Positions 43,483 to 55,772 of a stretch of DNA of 64,000 bases are shown in pieces; the stretch's first letter is position 1; the number at the start of each line of letters is the position of its first letter. The notes beneath the pieces are model-generated. The model had not been told where the DNA came from, made no database searches, and was given only the letters and a program-made list of their open reading frames with translations. The translations under genes and the position numbers were made by a program. The stretch is from Pseudodesulfovibrio alkaliphilus (GTDB taxonomy: Bacteria; Desulfobacterota; Desulfovibrionia; Desulfovibrionales; Desulfovibrionaceae), in the NCBI RefSeq assembly GCF_009729555.1, contig NZ_WODC01000005.1, positions 62,001 through 126,000 on the forward strand, given 5' to 3'.

Positions 43483-43821
43483 TTAGAAGTTCAGCTTGAA
43501 GCCCTTGGCCTTGAGGGCGGCCACCTTGGCGCTGCGATCAACGTAGTGGGTGTGCAGCAGATGGTAGGACAGGTTGCCGCATGGGCCGTCCACGAGGTAG
43601 CCGGTCTTGGGGTCGTAGATCTTCTTGACCATGGGGTTGTCCTGGGACTTCCTGATCTTGTAGATCTTGGGATTGGCGTCAGCGTCGTACACGGACTTCT
43701 GGCGGATGCCCACGAAGTCCATGGCGCTGGCCGCGGCTTCCTTGACCATGTTCAGGCTGAGCACGGCGTAGCCGGTCATGATTCCGCACGCCTTGATGAA
43801 GGCACGTCTGTTCATAATCAT
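43483..43821 (-). CDS. hydB: Periplasmic [FeFe] hydrogenase small subunit HydB
   Basis: Small subunit of the periplasmic hydrogenase, 112 residues. The Tat signal NRRAFIKACG carries the HydAB complex across the membrane. The mature part has DGPCGNLSYHLLHTHYVDR, matching the small-subunit domain. GGAGGAATGAAAC fits the ATG at 43821. It lies 13 bp after hydA, giving the classical Desulfovibrio hydAB operon. Confidence 0.95.
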   Translation of the reverse strand: MIMNRRAFIKACGIMTGYAVLSLNMVKEAAASAMDFVGIRQKSVYDADANPKIYKIRKSQDNPMVKKIYDPKTGYLVDGPCGNLSYHLLHTHYVDRSAKVAALKAKGFKLNF

Positions 43822-43834
43822 GTTTCATTCCTCC

Positions 43835-45094
43835 TTATGCGCGGGTGTTGCGTGCCCGGAAGCGGCTGTTGATGCGCGCAACGGTGCTCTTGAACAGGGA
43901 CGCCCGGAGCTCGGGATCAAGGGGTTGGCCGCCGCCGTTCACGCAGCCGCCGGGGCAGGTCATGATCTCGATGAAGTGGTAGGGGGACTTGCCCGCCCGC
44001 ACTTCGTCGCAGAGCTTGGCCGCGTTGTCGAGTCCGCTGGCCACGGCCACCTTGACCGTGCCGAAGCCGGGAACCGCCACGTCCGCCGTGTTGATACCCT
44101 CGTGGGTGCGCACGGCCAGGATGTTGGGATCGGCCAGCTTCTTGCCCGAAAGCACCTCGTAGGCCAGACGCAGGGCCGCTTCCATGACGCCGCCGCTGTT
44201 GCCGAAGATGGTGGCCGCACCCGTGGACTCGCCCAGGATCGGGTCGGGCTGCTCGGACGGCAGGGAATTGAAGTCGATGCCCGCGGTCTTGATCATGTAG
44301 GCCAGCTCGCGGGTGTTAATGGTCGCGTCGATGTCGCGGAAGCCACTGTCCGCCAGTTCAGGGCGCAGACCCTCGTATTTCTTGGCGATACAGGGCATGA
44401 TGGAGACGGTGTAGATCTTCTTGGCCTTGGTGTGGGTCTGCTTGGCGCCGTAGGTTTTGGCCAGGGGGCCGAGCATGCCGATGGGCGACTTGCAGGTGGA
44501 CATGTTGGGAAGCAGGTCGGGATAGAAGGTTTCGGCGAACTTGACCCAGCCCGGACAGCAGGAGGTGAACTGCGGCAGCGGGTAGGCCCCCGGCTTGCCA
44601 TGGTTCTTCACACGCTTGATCAGCTCGGTGCCTTCCTCCATGATGGTCACGTCGGCGGTGAATTCGTTGTCCCAGATGTAGTCGAAGCCGAGTCGGCGCA
44701 GGGCCGCGTGCATCTGTCCGCCCACATAGGTGCCGGTGGGGGTGCCGAAACATTCGCCCAGGCCGTAGCGCACCGCAGGCGCGGGCATGGAGACCACGAT
44801 GGTGTCCGGGTCCTTGAGCTTCTCGAAGATCTCGTCCACATAGGACACGCCCTCGTAGATGGCCCCATAGGGACAGTGGGCCAGGCACTGGCCGCAGTTG
44901 ACGCAGCCCGCTGGATCGACCACGGCGCGGATGCCCGCGTCGTTGATTGACTGGATCACTCCGGTGGGGCAGACTTCCTCGCACTCGCCGCAGGTCTCGC
45001 ACTTGGTGGCATCGACCTGGACAAAGAAAATGTTGTCCGGGTCGACCCCTTTGGGTGCGTTGGTCTGGTACATGACGCCTTCAATCTGTCTCAT
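43835..45094 (-). CDS. hydA: Periplasmic [FeFe] hydrogenase large subunit HydA
   Basis: Catalytic subunit of 419 residues, matching the Desulfovibrio enzyme. Two ferredoxin-type sites (CETCGECEEVCP and CVNCGQCLAHCP) feed the H-cluster domain with TSCCPGW, MPCIAKK and MTCPGGCVNGGG. It has no signal of its own and is exported with HydB. GGAGGGCACC precedes ATG 45094. Periplasmic H2 oxidation with cytochrome c3 is the usual role. Confidence 0.97.
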   Translation of the reverse strand: MRQIEGVMYQTNAPKGVDPDNIFFVQVDATKCETCGECEEVCPTGVIQSINDAGIRAVVDPAGCVNCGQCLAHCPYGAIYEGVSYVDEIFEKLKDPDTIVVSMPAPAVRYGLGECFGTPTGTYVGGQMHAALRRLGFDYIWDNEFTADVTIMEEGTELIKRVKNHGKPGAYPLPQFTSCCPGWVKFAETFYPDLLPNMSTCKSPIGMLGPLAKTYGAKQTHTKAKKIYTVSIMPCIAKKYEGLRPELADSGFRDIDATINTRELAYMIKTAGIDFNSLPSEQPDPILGESTGAATIFGNSGGVMEAALRLAYEVLSGKKLADPNILAVRTHEGINTADVAVPGFGTVKVAVASGLDNAAKLCDEVRAGKSPYHFIEIMTCPGGCVNGGGQPLDPELRASLFKSTVARINSRFRARNTRA

Positions 45095-45407
45095 GGTGCC
45101 CTCCTTGTTGGGGTGGATTGAAGACAAATCCGCCGGCACCACTGTTGGCGCCGACTTGGGTGTGCATCCTGACATCGGATACCCTCCTTCGCTCCCGCCG
45201 CCATGAAACGGACCTTGGCGGCGTTCGCACGATTATGAAAACAATAACACATTAAGGTTACTATTTTAAGAATGGTAGTTGTGTCAAGGTGTCTGGGCGA
45301 AAAGGGCGAAAGAAATAGCGGTTTGTCGGCACATTGACGCTCTGGAGGGACGCCGGTCCCTGGCTGGGGCCATTGACAGGCCCCCGGCCGGGTCGTACCG
45401 TCCGGGC
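45095..45407. other. Divergent region hydA / glcD-like gene
   Basis: The left part is the hydA leader and its promoter. The right part, 45288-45407, contains a GGGAC/GTCCC hairpin at 45347-45360 and no clear promoter for the oxidase gene. No additional gene is visible. Confidence 0.55.
45259..45287 (-). promoter_or_regulatory. Promoter of hydAB
   Basis: Minus-strand TTGACA (45282-45287), 17-bp spacer and ATAGTA (45259-45264). The leader to the hydA ATG is about 160 nt. Confidence 0.6.
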
Positions 45408-46805
45408 ATGATTGGATATGCCACCTCCCTCACCGCTGCCCGCCGGGCCTTCCTTCTCGACCTATTTCCCGGAGACGGCTGCCTGCTGTCGACCGAGGGG
45501 CTGGCCGCCTTTTCGGCAGACGCCAGTCGGGAGCGTGCCATGCCCTGGGCCGTGGTCCGGCCTGAGCGGCGCGAGCAGCTGGTGGAGCTGCTGCGCTGGG
45601 CCGAGGCCGAGCGCATGCCCGTGTATCCACGGGCCCGCGGCACCGGGCGTGTGGGCGGCGCGGTGCCTTCGTGCGGCGGGGTGGTGGTTTCCATGCTGCG
45701 CATGACGGGAGAGCCCGTGGTGGATGCCGACGATTTCGTGGCCGAGGTCCTGCCCGGAGTGATCACCGCCGATCTCCAGGCCGCTTGCTCGGCAAAGGGA
45801 CTCTTCTATCCGCCGGACCCGGCCAGCGTACGCATCTCGACTATCGGCGGCAATGTGGCAACCTGCGCGGGCGGCCTACGCGCCGTCAAGTACGGCGTCA
45901 CCCGCGACTGGGTGCTTGGAGTCGAGGCCGTGCTGCCGGGCGGGCGCGTCCTGCGCACCGGGGGACGCTCTCACAAGGACGTGGTCGGGCTGGACCTGAC
46001 CCGGCTTTTCGTGGGCAGCAACGGTAGGCTCGGTCTGATGACCCGGATCACGCTTAAACTCATCCCCCTGCCTGAAACATCGGCGTCGGCCCTGGTGGGG
46101 TTCGCTGATCTGGCCTCGTCCCTGGCCGGGGCCGGGGCCGTGTTCCGGGCGGGCGTGCTGCCTTCGGCGTGCGAGTTCATGGACCAGGGGGCGCTGGAGG
46201 CGCTTCGCCTTGACCCGGAGGGGGCGTACATGCCCGTGGGGCCGGAGGCGCAGGCCGCGCTGCTCTTCAAGCTCGACGGTTCCGGTCCTGGCGTGGCCGC
46301 CGAGATGGACCGGCTGACCGCGGCGCTGGCCCCCCTTGGCCCGGTGTCTGTAGAAATCGGGCGAGGCCAGTCCGAGGAGATGATCTGGAACGTGCGCCGG
46401 GGCGTCTCTCCGGCAGCCTTCCGTCTCGCCCCGGACAAGCTGGCCGAGGACATCGCCGTGCCGAGAGGGCGGGTAGCCGAGGCCGTGGAGCGCACCAGGG
46501 AGATCGGCGTGGCCCACGGGCTGCGCGTCCTCAGCTTCGGCCACCTGGGCGACGGCAACATCCACATCAATATCATGCACGACCGTTCGCGGCCCGGAGA
46601 AGCGGCCGCAGCCGCCAGCGCCGCAGACGAGATTTTCCGGCTGGCCGTCAGACTCGGCGGAACCATTTCTGGCGAACACGGCACGGGGCTGACCAAGGCG
46701 ACGTTCGCCGACGTGCAGCTCGGGCCGGACGCCGTGGCCGTCATGCGCGACGTGCGCCGGGTCTTTGATCCCCACGAGATCATGAATCCCGGCAAGGGAT
46801 GGTAG
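45408..46805 (+). CDS. FAD-binding lactate/glycolate dehydrogenase, GlcD-type
   Basis: Flavoprotein of 465 residues oxidising a 2-hydroxy acid. The FAD-binding half has PRARGTGRVGGAVPSCGG and STIGGNVATCAGG. The C-terminal half has FGHLGDGNIHINI and SGEHGTGLTK, both GlcD/D-lactate dehydrogenase hallmarks. The ATG of the iron-sulfur partner overlaps its end by 7 nt. D-lactate is the most likely substrate in a sulfate reducer; glycolate is possible. Confidence 0.9.
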   Translation: MIGYATSLTAARRAFLLDLFPGDGCLLSTEGLAAFSADASRERAMPWAVVRPERREQLVELLRWAEAERMPVYPRARGTGRVGGAVPSCGGVVVSMLRMTGEPVVDADDFVAEVLPGVITADLQAACSAKGLFYPPDPASVRISTIGGNVATCAGGLRAVKYGVTRDWVLGVEAVLPGGRVLRTGGRSHKDVVGLDLTRLFVGSNGRLGLMTRITLKLIPLPETSASALVGFADLASSLAGAGAVFRAGVLPSACEFMDQGALEALRLDPEGAYMPVGPEAQAALLFKLDGSGPGVAAEMDRLTAALAPLGPVSVEIGRGQSEEMIWNVRRGVSPAAFRLAPDKLAEDIAVPRGRVAEAVERTREIGVAHGLRVLSFGHLGDGNIHINIMHDRSRPGEAAAAASAADEIFRLAVRLGGTISGEHGTGLTKATFADVQLGPDAVAVMRDVRRVFDPHEIMNPGKGW

Positions 46806-47932
46806 GCGTGGCGGGCGAGTGCATCCTCTGCGGCAAGTGCCTGGAGATCTGCCCGCTGCTGGCCGCCACCGGACGCGAGGAGCTGGGGCCGCGAGCCAAG
46901 GCCGACCTGTGCTATCTGCTGGGGCGGGACGAGGCTGGGTTGCGCGGGGCGGATGTGGCCCGGCTGGCCGGGCTGTGCCTTGGTTGTGGCCGTTGCGCCG
47001 CAGTCTGTTCCCAGGGCGTGGACGTGCCCGGGCTGGTGGCCGGGCTGCGGGGGGCGCACCCGGAGTTCAGGCACTGGCTCTGGAGGGCGTGGCTGACCCA
47101 TGCCGACGCGCTTTGGCCAGCAGGCTCCGCTGCGGCCAGACTCGTCCCGGAATCATTGCGGCCAGATCGGTTCGGCTCCTTGCTCAGGATGCTGGCAGGG
47201 CTTGGACGCGAACCGGGGCTGACGCCCTTCCTGACCCCGACCACCTTCCCCGACACCCACCGGGGCGAGCCCGTGCTTCTTTTTCCGGGGTGCACAGCCA
47301 CCTTGGTGCGTCCTGGCTGGCTGGCCGCCGCCCGCCGCCTGCTCGACGGGTTGGGCGCGGACATCCTGCCCGGAGATTTCCGCTGTTGCGGCGGCGGACT
47401 GAAGAGCGCCGGGTTTGCGAACGAGGCCCGGAACATGGCCCGGCACAATATCAATGTCTGGCGCGGAGCAGGCAGACCCAGGGTGGCTGTGTTCTGCGCA
47501 TCCTGCCAGTCGGCCCTGCGGGGATACGGAGCGTTTTTCGAGGATGCGGCTGAGGCCGGGGCGTGGCAGAGCTCCTTGATTGTGCTGTCAATGCTCGCCA
47601 AGGACATCGGCTTCGCCCTTTCCGGGGCCGCACCTGAGCGAATCGGCTACCACCGTCCCTGCCATGCCGAGGGCGCGGACAGCGATCGTCTGCTGCTTGC
47701 GGCCGCTTTGGGCGATCGGCTGGTGACGGCCACGGATCGGCAGTGTTGCGGTTTCGGCGGAGTCATGCGTCTTGGCGCACCCGAGCTGGGCGATCAGGTG
47801 GGCCGGGTCTGCTGGGACCGGCTGGCCGGGGCCGAACTGGCTCTGACCGGCTGCTCTGCCTGCGCAGCGCAACTGGCGGCCGCCGCGCCCCGTGGCGTGG
47901 CCGCGGGCCACTGGCTGGAGGCGGTCGGCTGA
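46799..47932 (+). CDS. Iron-sulfur subunit of lactate/glycolate dehydrogenase, GlcF/LldE-type
   Basis: Electron-transfer subunit of 377 residues. Two [4Fe-4S] motifs ([12 protein letters not shown] and [11 protein letters not shown]) are followed by two CCG-type domains ([28 protein letters not shown]). Together with the preceding flavoprotein it forms a membrane-associated 2-hydroxy-acid dehydrogenase feeding the quinone pool. Confidence 0.92.
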   Translation: MVGVAGECILCGKCLEICPLLAATGREELGPRAKADLCYLLGRDEAGLRGADVARLAGLCLGCGRCAAVCSQGVDVPGLVAGLRGAHPEFRHWLWRAWLTHADALWPAGSAAARLVPESLRPDRFGSLLRMLAGLGREPGLTPFLTPTTFPDTHRGEPVLLFPGCTATLVRPGWLAAARRLLDGLGADILPGDFRCCGGGLKSAGFANEARNMARHNINVWRGAGRPRVAVFCASCQSALRGYGAFFEDAAEAGAWQSSLIVLSMLAKDIGFALSGAAPERIGYHRPCHAEGADSDRLLLAAALGDRLVTATDRQCCGFGGVMRLGAPELGDQVGRVCWDRLAGAELALTGCSACAAQLAAAAPRGVAAGHWLEAVG

Positions 47933-48153
47933 ACGCTTCGCCGGGCCGGGCGGCCCCTTGCCGCGGGCTTTTACTGTTCCCCTCCTTTGTGCTATTGCAG
48001 GGCGCGTCGGGCTCGCGGCAGCCGGATCGGGTGCTTTTTGGGTCTGGCGCGTTGACTTTGCCGGGCGAAACCCTATGTTCCTTGGCAACGCCCGGCTCAA
48101 GCCGCGTCTGGCCCGGAAGGCGGCCCGCGAAATTTTCAGGAGAACCCCCCAGC

Positions 48154-50700
<2,547 letters not shown>

Positions 50701-50727
50701 GGTCGCGCTGCCCAGGCTGACATGCAG

Positions 50728-50762
50728 GCCCGCGAACAGTGCGTTCGCGGGCTTGTTCTTTG
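50728..50762 (+). terminator. Intrinsic terminator after secA
   Basis: GCCCGCGAA pairs with TTCGCGGGC over a 7-nt loop and runs into TTGTTCTTT. Confidence 0.85.
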
Positions 50763-50782
50763 TCGGTTCCCGGCGTCGGGAC

Positions 50783-51124
50783 CTATGACCTGAATATGAA
50801 ATAGACCGCGCCGAGCAGACACAGGGAGGCCCAGAGGTAGTCCCATTTCAGCGGCTGGTTCATGTACAGCAGGCAAAAGGGCGCGAACACGGCCAGGGCC
50901 AGCACCTCCTGCATGATCTTGAGCTGGGGCAGGGTGAGCTGGGTGTAGCCCAGCCGGTTGGCCGGCACCTGGATCATGTACTCGAACAGGGCGATGCCCC
51001 AGCTGACCAGGGCGGCGATGTACCACGGCCGCTGGTTCAGCTCCTTGAGATGGGCGTACCAGGCAAAGGTCATGAAGATGTTGGAGGCTGTCAGCAGCAG
51101 CGCGGTATAGAGCGGAATCCTCAC
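50783..51124 (-). CDS. DMT family membrane protein (DUF486)
   Basis: Small membrane protein of 113 residues with four hydrophobic helices. FMTFAWYAHLKELNQRPWY, ALFEYMIQVPANRLGY and LKIMQEVL are the DUF486 signature. Its role is unknown. It is transcribed away from the small gene at 51379. Confidence 0.88.
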   Translation of the reverse strand: MRIPLYTALLLTASNIFMTFAWYAHLKELNQRPWYIAALVSWGIALFEYMIQVPANRLGYTQLTLPQLKIMQEVLALAVFAPFCLLYMNQPLKWDYLWASLCLLGAVYFIFRS

Positions 51125-51378
51125 ATCCCACCTCGCAATGGAAAGAGTCGTCCCGGACGGACGGCGGAAGATAGACCAAGTGGGCCCCCGCCGTCCACAG
51201 TTTCCGGCGGGACCGGCAAAGCAAACTGCTCGACGGACCCGGCCGGGTCGTGGTAGGAAGAGCCGAAAAAGAGGGGGGCTTCACGGTTTCCGTCTTTTTC
51301 CCGCCCGGCACCTTGACCACGTTGGTCCAGGCCATTTCCCACCGGGCGGTTTTTCGTTGACGAATCCGGAGGATCGGC

Positions 51379-51603
51379 ATGGACAAGTACCAGAAGCAGG
51401 CCCTGCAGGTGGCCAAGGAAGTGGTGATCAAGTTCATCGAGGTGGGGCGCATCTCGCCCAGTAATTTCGGGCAGAATTTCGATGTCATCTATAAGGATGT
51501 GATGAGAACCATCACCGGAGTCACCGCTGGCGACGGCTCCCGCGAGGCCGAGCTGGCCGAGGGCGGGGAGGACGAGGCGGAATCTGCGGAGCAGGACGGC
51601 TAG
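51379..51603 (+). CDS. Small acidic-tailed protein of unknown function
   Basis: Protein of 74 residues that I do not recognise. The first 47 residues (VAKEVVIKFIEVGRIS, NFGQNFDVIYKDVMRTI) look like a compact helical domain. The last 25 are Glu/Asp/Ala-rich and probably disordered. GGAGGATCGGC is a good ribosome site. Its stop directly abuts the menG/ubiE start, so they are probably coexpressed. Confidence 0.75.
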   Translation: MDKYQKQALQVAKEVVIKFIEVGRISPSNFGQNFDVIYKDVMRTITGVTAGDGSREAELAEGGEDEAESAEQDG

Positions 51604-52356
51604 ATGACCGGGGACCAGTGCCGTTCGGCCACCGGAGCCGCCACCCCCGACGAGCATGGTCGACGAGTGGCCGCCATGTTCGGCCGCATCGCCGGGTGGT
51701 ACGACTTTCTCAACCACGCCCTGTCCGGCGGGCAGGACATCTACTGGCGCTACCGTCTGGCCCGTGCTGCGCGACCACAGCCGGGAGAGACCGTCCTCGA
51801 CCTGGCCGCCGGGACCATGGACGTGTCCGTGGAGCTGGCCCGCCAATACCCTGGCTGCAGGGTGGCTGCTCTGGATTTCGCCTTGCCCATGCTTGAGCGC
51901 GGCAAGGTCCGCAAGCTCTCGGAGGGGCTGGAGAAACGCATCTTTCCCGTTCAGGCGGACGGTCGCCTTCTGCCCCTGGCCGACGCCAGCATGGGCGCGG
52001 CCACCATCGCTTTCGGCATCCGCAACATCCTGCCCCGCCAGGATGCCTATGGGGAGTTTCTGCGCGTCCTCAAGCCCGGCGCCCGGCTGTGCATCCTGGA
52101 ATTCGGCACCGGCAGCCGCCGGGTGTGGCGGGGGCTGTACAATTTTTATCTCGATACCCTGCTTCCCTTCATCGGCGACCGCATCTCGGGCGATCCGGGG
52201 GCTTACCGCTATCTGGCCGAGACCATCAAATCGTTCCCCGACGAACGCGCTCTTGCCCGCGAGCTGCTGGACGCCGGGTTCGCACGGGTCTACCACGTGC
52301 CCATGATGTCGGGCATCGTCTATCTGCATGTGGCCGAGAAGGCGGGCAGGGGCTGA
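51604..52356 (+). CDS. menG: Demethylmenaquinone C-methyltransferase (MenG/UbiE)
   Basis: SAM-dependent enzyme for the last step of menaquinone synthesis, 250 residues. AAMFGRIAGWYDFLNHALSGG in pieces (RIAGWYDFLNHALS), VLDLAAGTMDVSVEL and FGIRNILPRQDAYGEFLRVLKPG are UbiE/MenG signatures. mqnB and a polyprenyl diphosphate synthase lie within 3 kb, which supports menaquinone rather than ubiquinone. Confidence 0.93.
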   Translation: MTGDQCRSATGAATPDEHGRRVAAMFGRIAGWYDFLNHALSGGQDIYWRYRLARAARPQPGETVLDLAAGTMDVSVELARQYPGCRVAALDFALPMLERGKVRKLSEGLEKRIFPVQADGRLLPLADASMGAATIAFGIRNILPRQDAYGEFLRVLKPGARLCILEFGTGSRRVWRGLYNFYLDTLLPFIGDRISGDPGAYRYLAETIKSFPDERALARELLDAGFARVYHVPMMSGIVYLHVAEKAGRG

Positions 52357-52380
52357 CCCTCCCTGTGGACAGGCCGCGGT

Positions 52381-52587
52381 CTAAAAGGATAAGGAGCGGC
52401 CGAAGGAAATGATGAGCAGGCCGAGGATTATGGCCGCAAGCCCGATGAAGCGCAGAAATTTCGGGGGTTGGGTGGCCAGCCGCAGCAGCATGCGCGGCAT
52501 GCGCTCGGCAAAGAGAAAGTAGGGGAGTCCCTCAAAGACAAATGCCAGCCCTACGGCCGCAATGAGCAGTGACCAGTCGATGTTCAT
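52381..52587 (-). CDS. DUF2065 family membrane protein
   Basis: Small protein of 68 residues with two hydrophobic helices (LLIAAVGLAFVFEGLPYFLF and FIGLAAIILGLLIISFG). EGLPYFLFAERMPRML is the DUF2065 pattern. Function unknown. It lies convergent to menG. Confidence 0.85.
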   Translation of the reverse strand: MNIDWSLLIAAVGLAFVFEGLPYFLFAERMPRMLLRLATQPPKFLRFIGLAAIILGLLIISFGRSLSF

Positions 52588-52650
52588 TCATTTCTACTAT
52601 CCGGGAACACCGCCCATGTCCACCAAATGACAAATGGAGACAATGAGTTC

Positions 52651-53973
<1,323 letters not shown>

Positions 53974-53991
53974 GCGGCCGGGAAAGAAATC

Positions 53992-54690
53992 ATGATCCTC
54001 GTCGTCACAGCCACGTCAAAGGAGATGCAGTCCGCCTTCGGAGGCGTGGGGGCTCCTGCCGTGGAGCAGGGCGGGACAGCGGAGTTTTCTCTGGGCGGCC
54101 TTGATCTGTTGCTGGCCGTGAGCGGGGTGGGGGTGGTCAACGCGGCCCTGACGGCCGGTCGCCTGATGGCCCTGCCCGGCGCAGCCGGAGTGGTCAACCT
54201 CGGCATCGGCGGGGCCTACGAGGTGTCGCGGTTCCCCCTGGGTTCCTGTGTCTACGCCTGGCGGGAGACCTGGCCCGAATACGGCCTGCTCGACGAGGAA
54301 GGCCGTGTGGACCCCAAGGGCATCGGCTTTGCTCAGGGCGAGGTGGGGGGAAAGCCGGTCTGGAACCGGCTGGTGCTCAACCCGGTCAACGACGCGGCAA
54401 CCATGGGGCTGTCCCTGCCCGGCGGCTGCGCCCGGGGTTCCTTTGTCACCGTGAGCGGCGTCACCGGCACCCCGGAGAGGGCTGGCTGGCTTCAGATGGC
54501 CTGCTCCGCGGACGTGGAGAACATGGAGGGCTTTGCCCTGGCCTACGGAGCCTTGCGGGCGGGCCTGCCGTTTCTGGAGGTGCGCAGTGTCTCCAACGTG
54601 GTGGGATCGCGCCTCGCCGGGGACTGGGATCTCAAGGGTGCGCTGCGGGCCCTTGGCGACTTTGCTCCGCGCCTTTTTACCGGGAAGTAG
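53992..54690 (+). CDS. mqnB: Futalosine hydrolase MqnB
   Basis: Nucleosidase of the futalosine menaquinone pathway, 232 residues, MTA/SAH nucleosidase fold. MILVVTATSKEMQSAF, VSGVGVVNAALTAGRL, NLGIGGAYEVS and the active-site block ADVENMEGFALAYGAL are visible. It lies between the nucleotide-sugar dehydrogenase and the prenyl synthase. Confidence 0.88.
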   Translation: MILVVTATSKEMQSAFGGVGAPAVEQGGTAEFSLGGLDLLLAVSGVGVVNAALTAGRLMALPGAAGVVNLGIGGAYEVSRFPLGSCVYAWRETWPEYGLLDEEGRVDPKGIGFAQGEVGGKPVWNRLVLNPVNDAATMGLSLPGGCARGSFVTVSGVTGTPERAGWLQMACSADVENMEGFALAYGALRAGLPFLEVRSVSNVVGSRLAGDWDLKGALRALGDFAPRLFTGK

Positions 54691-54732
54691 AAGTCTTTAC
54701 TCCTTGCCCGCAACCTGACATAGTTGGCGGAT

Positions 54733-55701
54733 ATGAACGAACTGCTGCGCTACTTCCAAAGGGAACTCCCAGGAATTAACGGTTATCTCGATGCCGAGGC
54801 CGAGTCCTTGAGCGGGTTGGTACGGGATGTCGCCCGGCACATCATCGGCTCCGGGGGCAAGCGCATCCGGCCCATGCTGACCCTGCTCCATGCCCGGGCC
54901 CTGGGATATGACCGGGACGACTTTCACGCCATTGCCTGTGCGTTGGAGCTGCTCCATTCGGCCACCCTGCTGCATGACGACTACCTGGACGAAGCCGAGA
55001 TCCGGCGCGGCCGGGCCGCCTCGCATCTGGTCTTCGGCCGCACCGAGACCATCCTGGCGGGCGACGCCCTGCTGGCCCTGGCCAACGAGATGGGGGCGCG
55101 TTACGGCAACGCCCGTCTTTGCTGGCTTCTGGCCCGGGGCATCATGGAGACTGCGGTGGGCGAGATCGAGGAGATCCAGTTCTCCAAGCATCCCACCCTG
55201 GACCGCGAGGCGTACATGCGGATCATCATCGGCAAGACCGCCCGGCTCATCGAATGCGCCTGCCGCTGCGGCGCGGCCCTGGCCGGGGCCACCCCGGAGC
55301 AGGAGGACGCGGCCGGGGAGTACGGCCTCAACCTGGGCATCGCCTTCCAGCTGGTGGACGATGCCCTGGATTACGATTCGCCCGCGTCCGAGACCGGCAA
55401 GCCCGAGGGCGGCGACCTGCGCGAGGGCAAGGTGACCCTGCCGCTGATCCTGTTCATGGAGGACTGCGAGGAGGTGGCCGGCGATACCCTGCTCACCCTG
55501 ATGCGCGACAGCGAACTGACCGACGAGCAATGCGCAGAGGTTCTGGCCCAGGTCCAGGATGCGGGCAGCGCCGGGCGCACCCGCGAGGAGGCTGCCGTCT
55601 ATGTGGAACGGGCCAAGGCATGCCTCGCGCTCCTCCCCCCCGGCGAGGAACGCACCGTCCTCGGCCAGGCCGCCGACTATGTGCTGACCAGAACCAAGTG
55701 A
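54733..55701 (+). CDS. ispB: Polyprenyl diphosphate synthase (octa/heptaprenyl type)
   Basis: Builds the isoprenoid side chain of menaquinone; 322 residues. The first Asp-rich motif is LLHDDYLDEAEIRRG and the second QLVDDALDYD. GGKRIRPML and GEIEEIQFSKHP also fit. The chain length (C35-C40) cannot be read. It forms a quinone-biosynthesis neighbourhood with menG and mqnB. Confidence 0.92.
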   Translation: MNELLRYFQRELPGINGYLDAEAESLSGLVRDVARHIIGSGGKRIRPMLTLLHARALGYDRDDFHAIACALELLHSATLLHDDYLDEAEIRRGRAASHLVFGRTETILAGDALLALANEMGARYGNARLCWLLARGIMETAVGEIEEIQFSKHPTLDREAYMRIIIGKTARLIECACRCGAALAGATPEQEDAAGEYGLNLGIAFQLVDDALDYDSPASETGKPEGGDLREGKVTLPLILFMEDCEEVAGDTLLTLMRDSELTDEQCAEVLAQVQDAGSAGRTREEAAVYVERAKACLALLPPGEERTVLGQAADYVLTRTK

Positions 55702-55708
55702 CTTCTGG

Positions 55709-55747
55709 CCGGCCCGGTCGCGCAAGCGAGACGGGCCGGTTGCTTTT
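55709..55747 (+). terminator. Terminator after the prenyl synthase gene
   Basis: CCGGCCCG pairs with CGGGCCGG, with inner TCGC/GCGA pairing, followed by TTGCTTTT. Confidence 0.75.
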
Positions 55748-55772
55748 CATATCGCCAAGAAGGAGTTTCCAG

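Noticed and set aside
45279-45407. Upstream start of the GlcD-type gene
   Set aside because: The added 43 residues overlap the hydAB promoter region and do not resemble the family; ATG 45408 gives a normal N-terminus.
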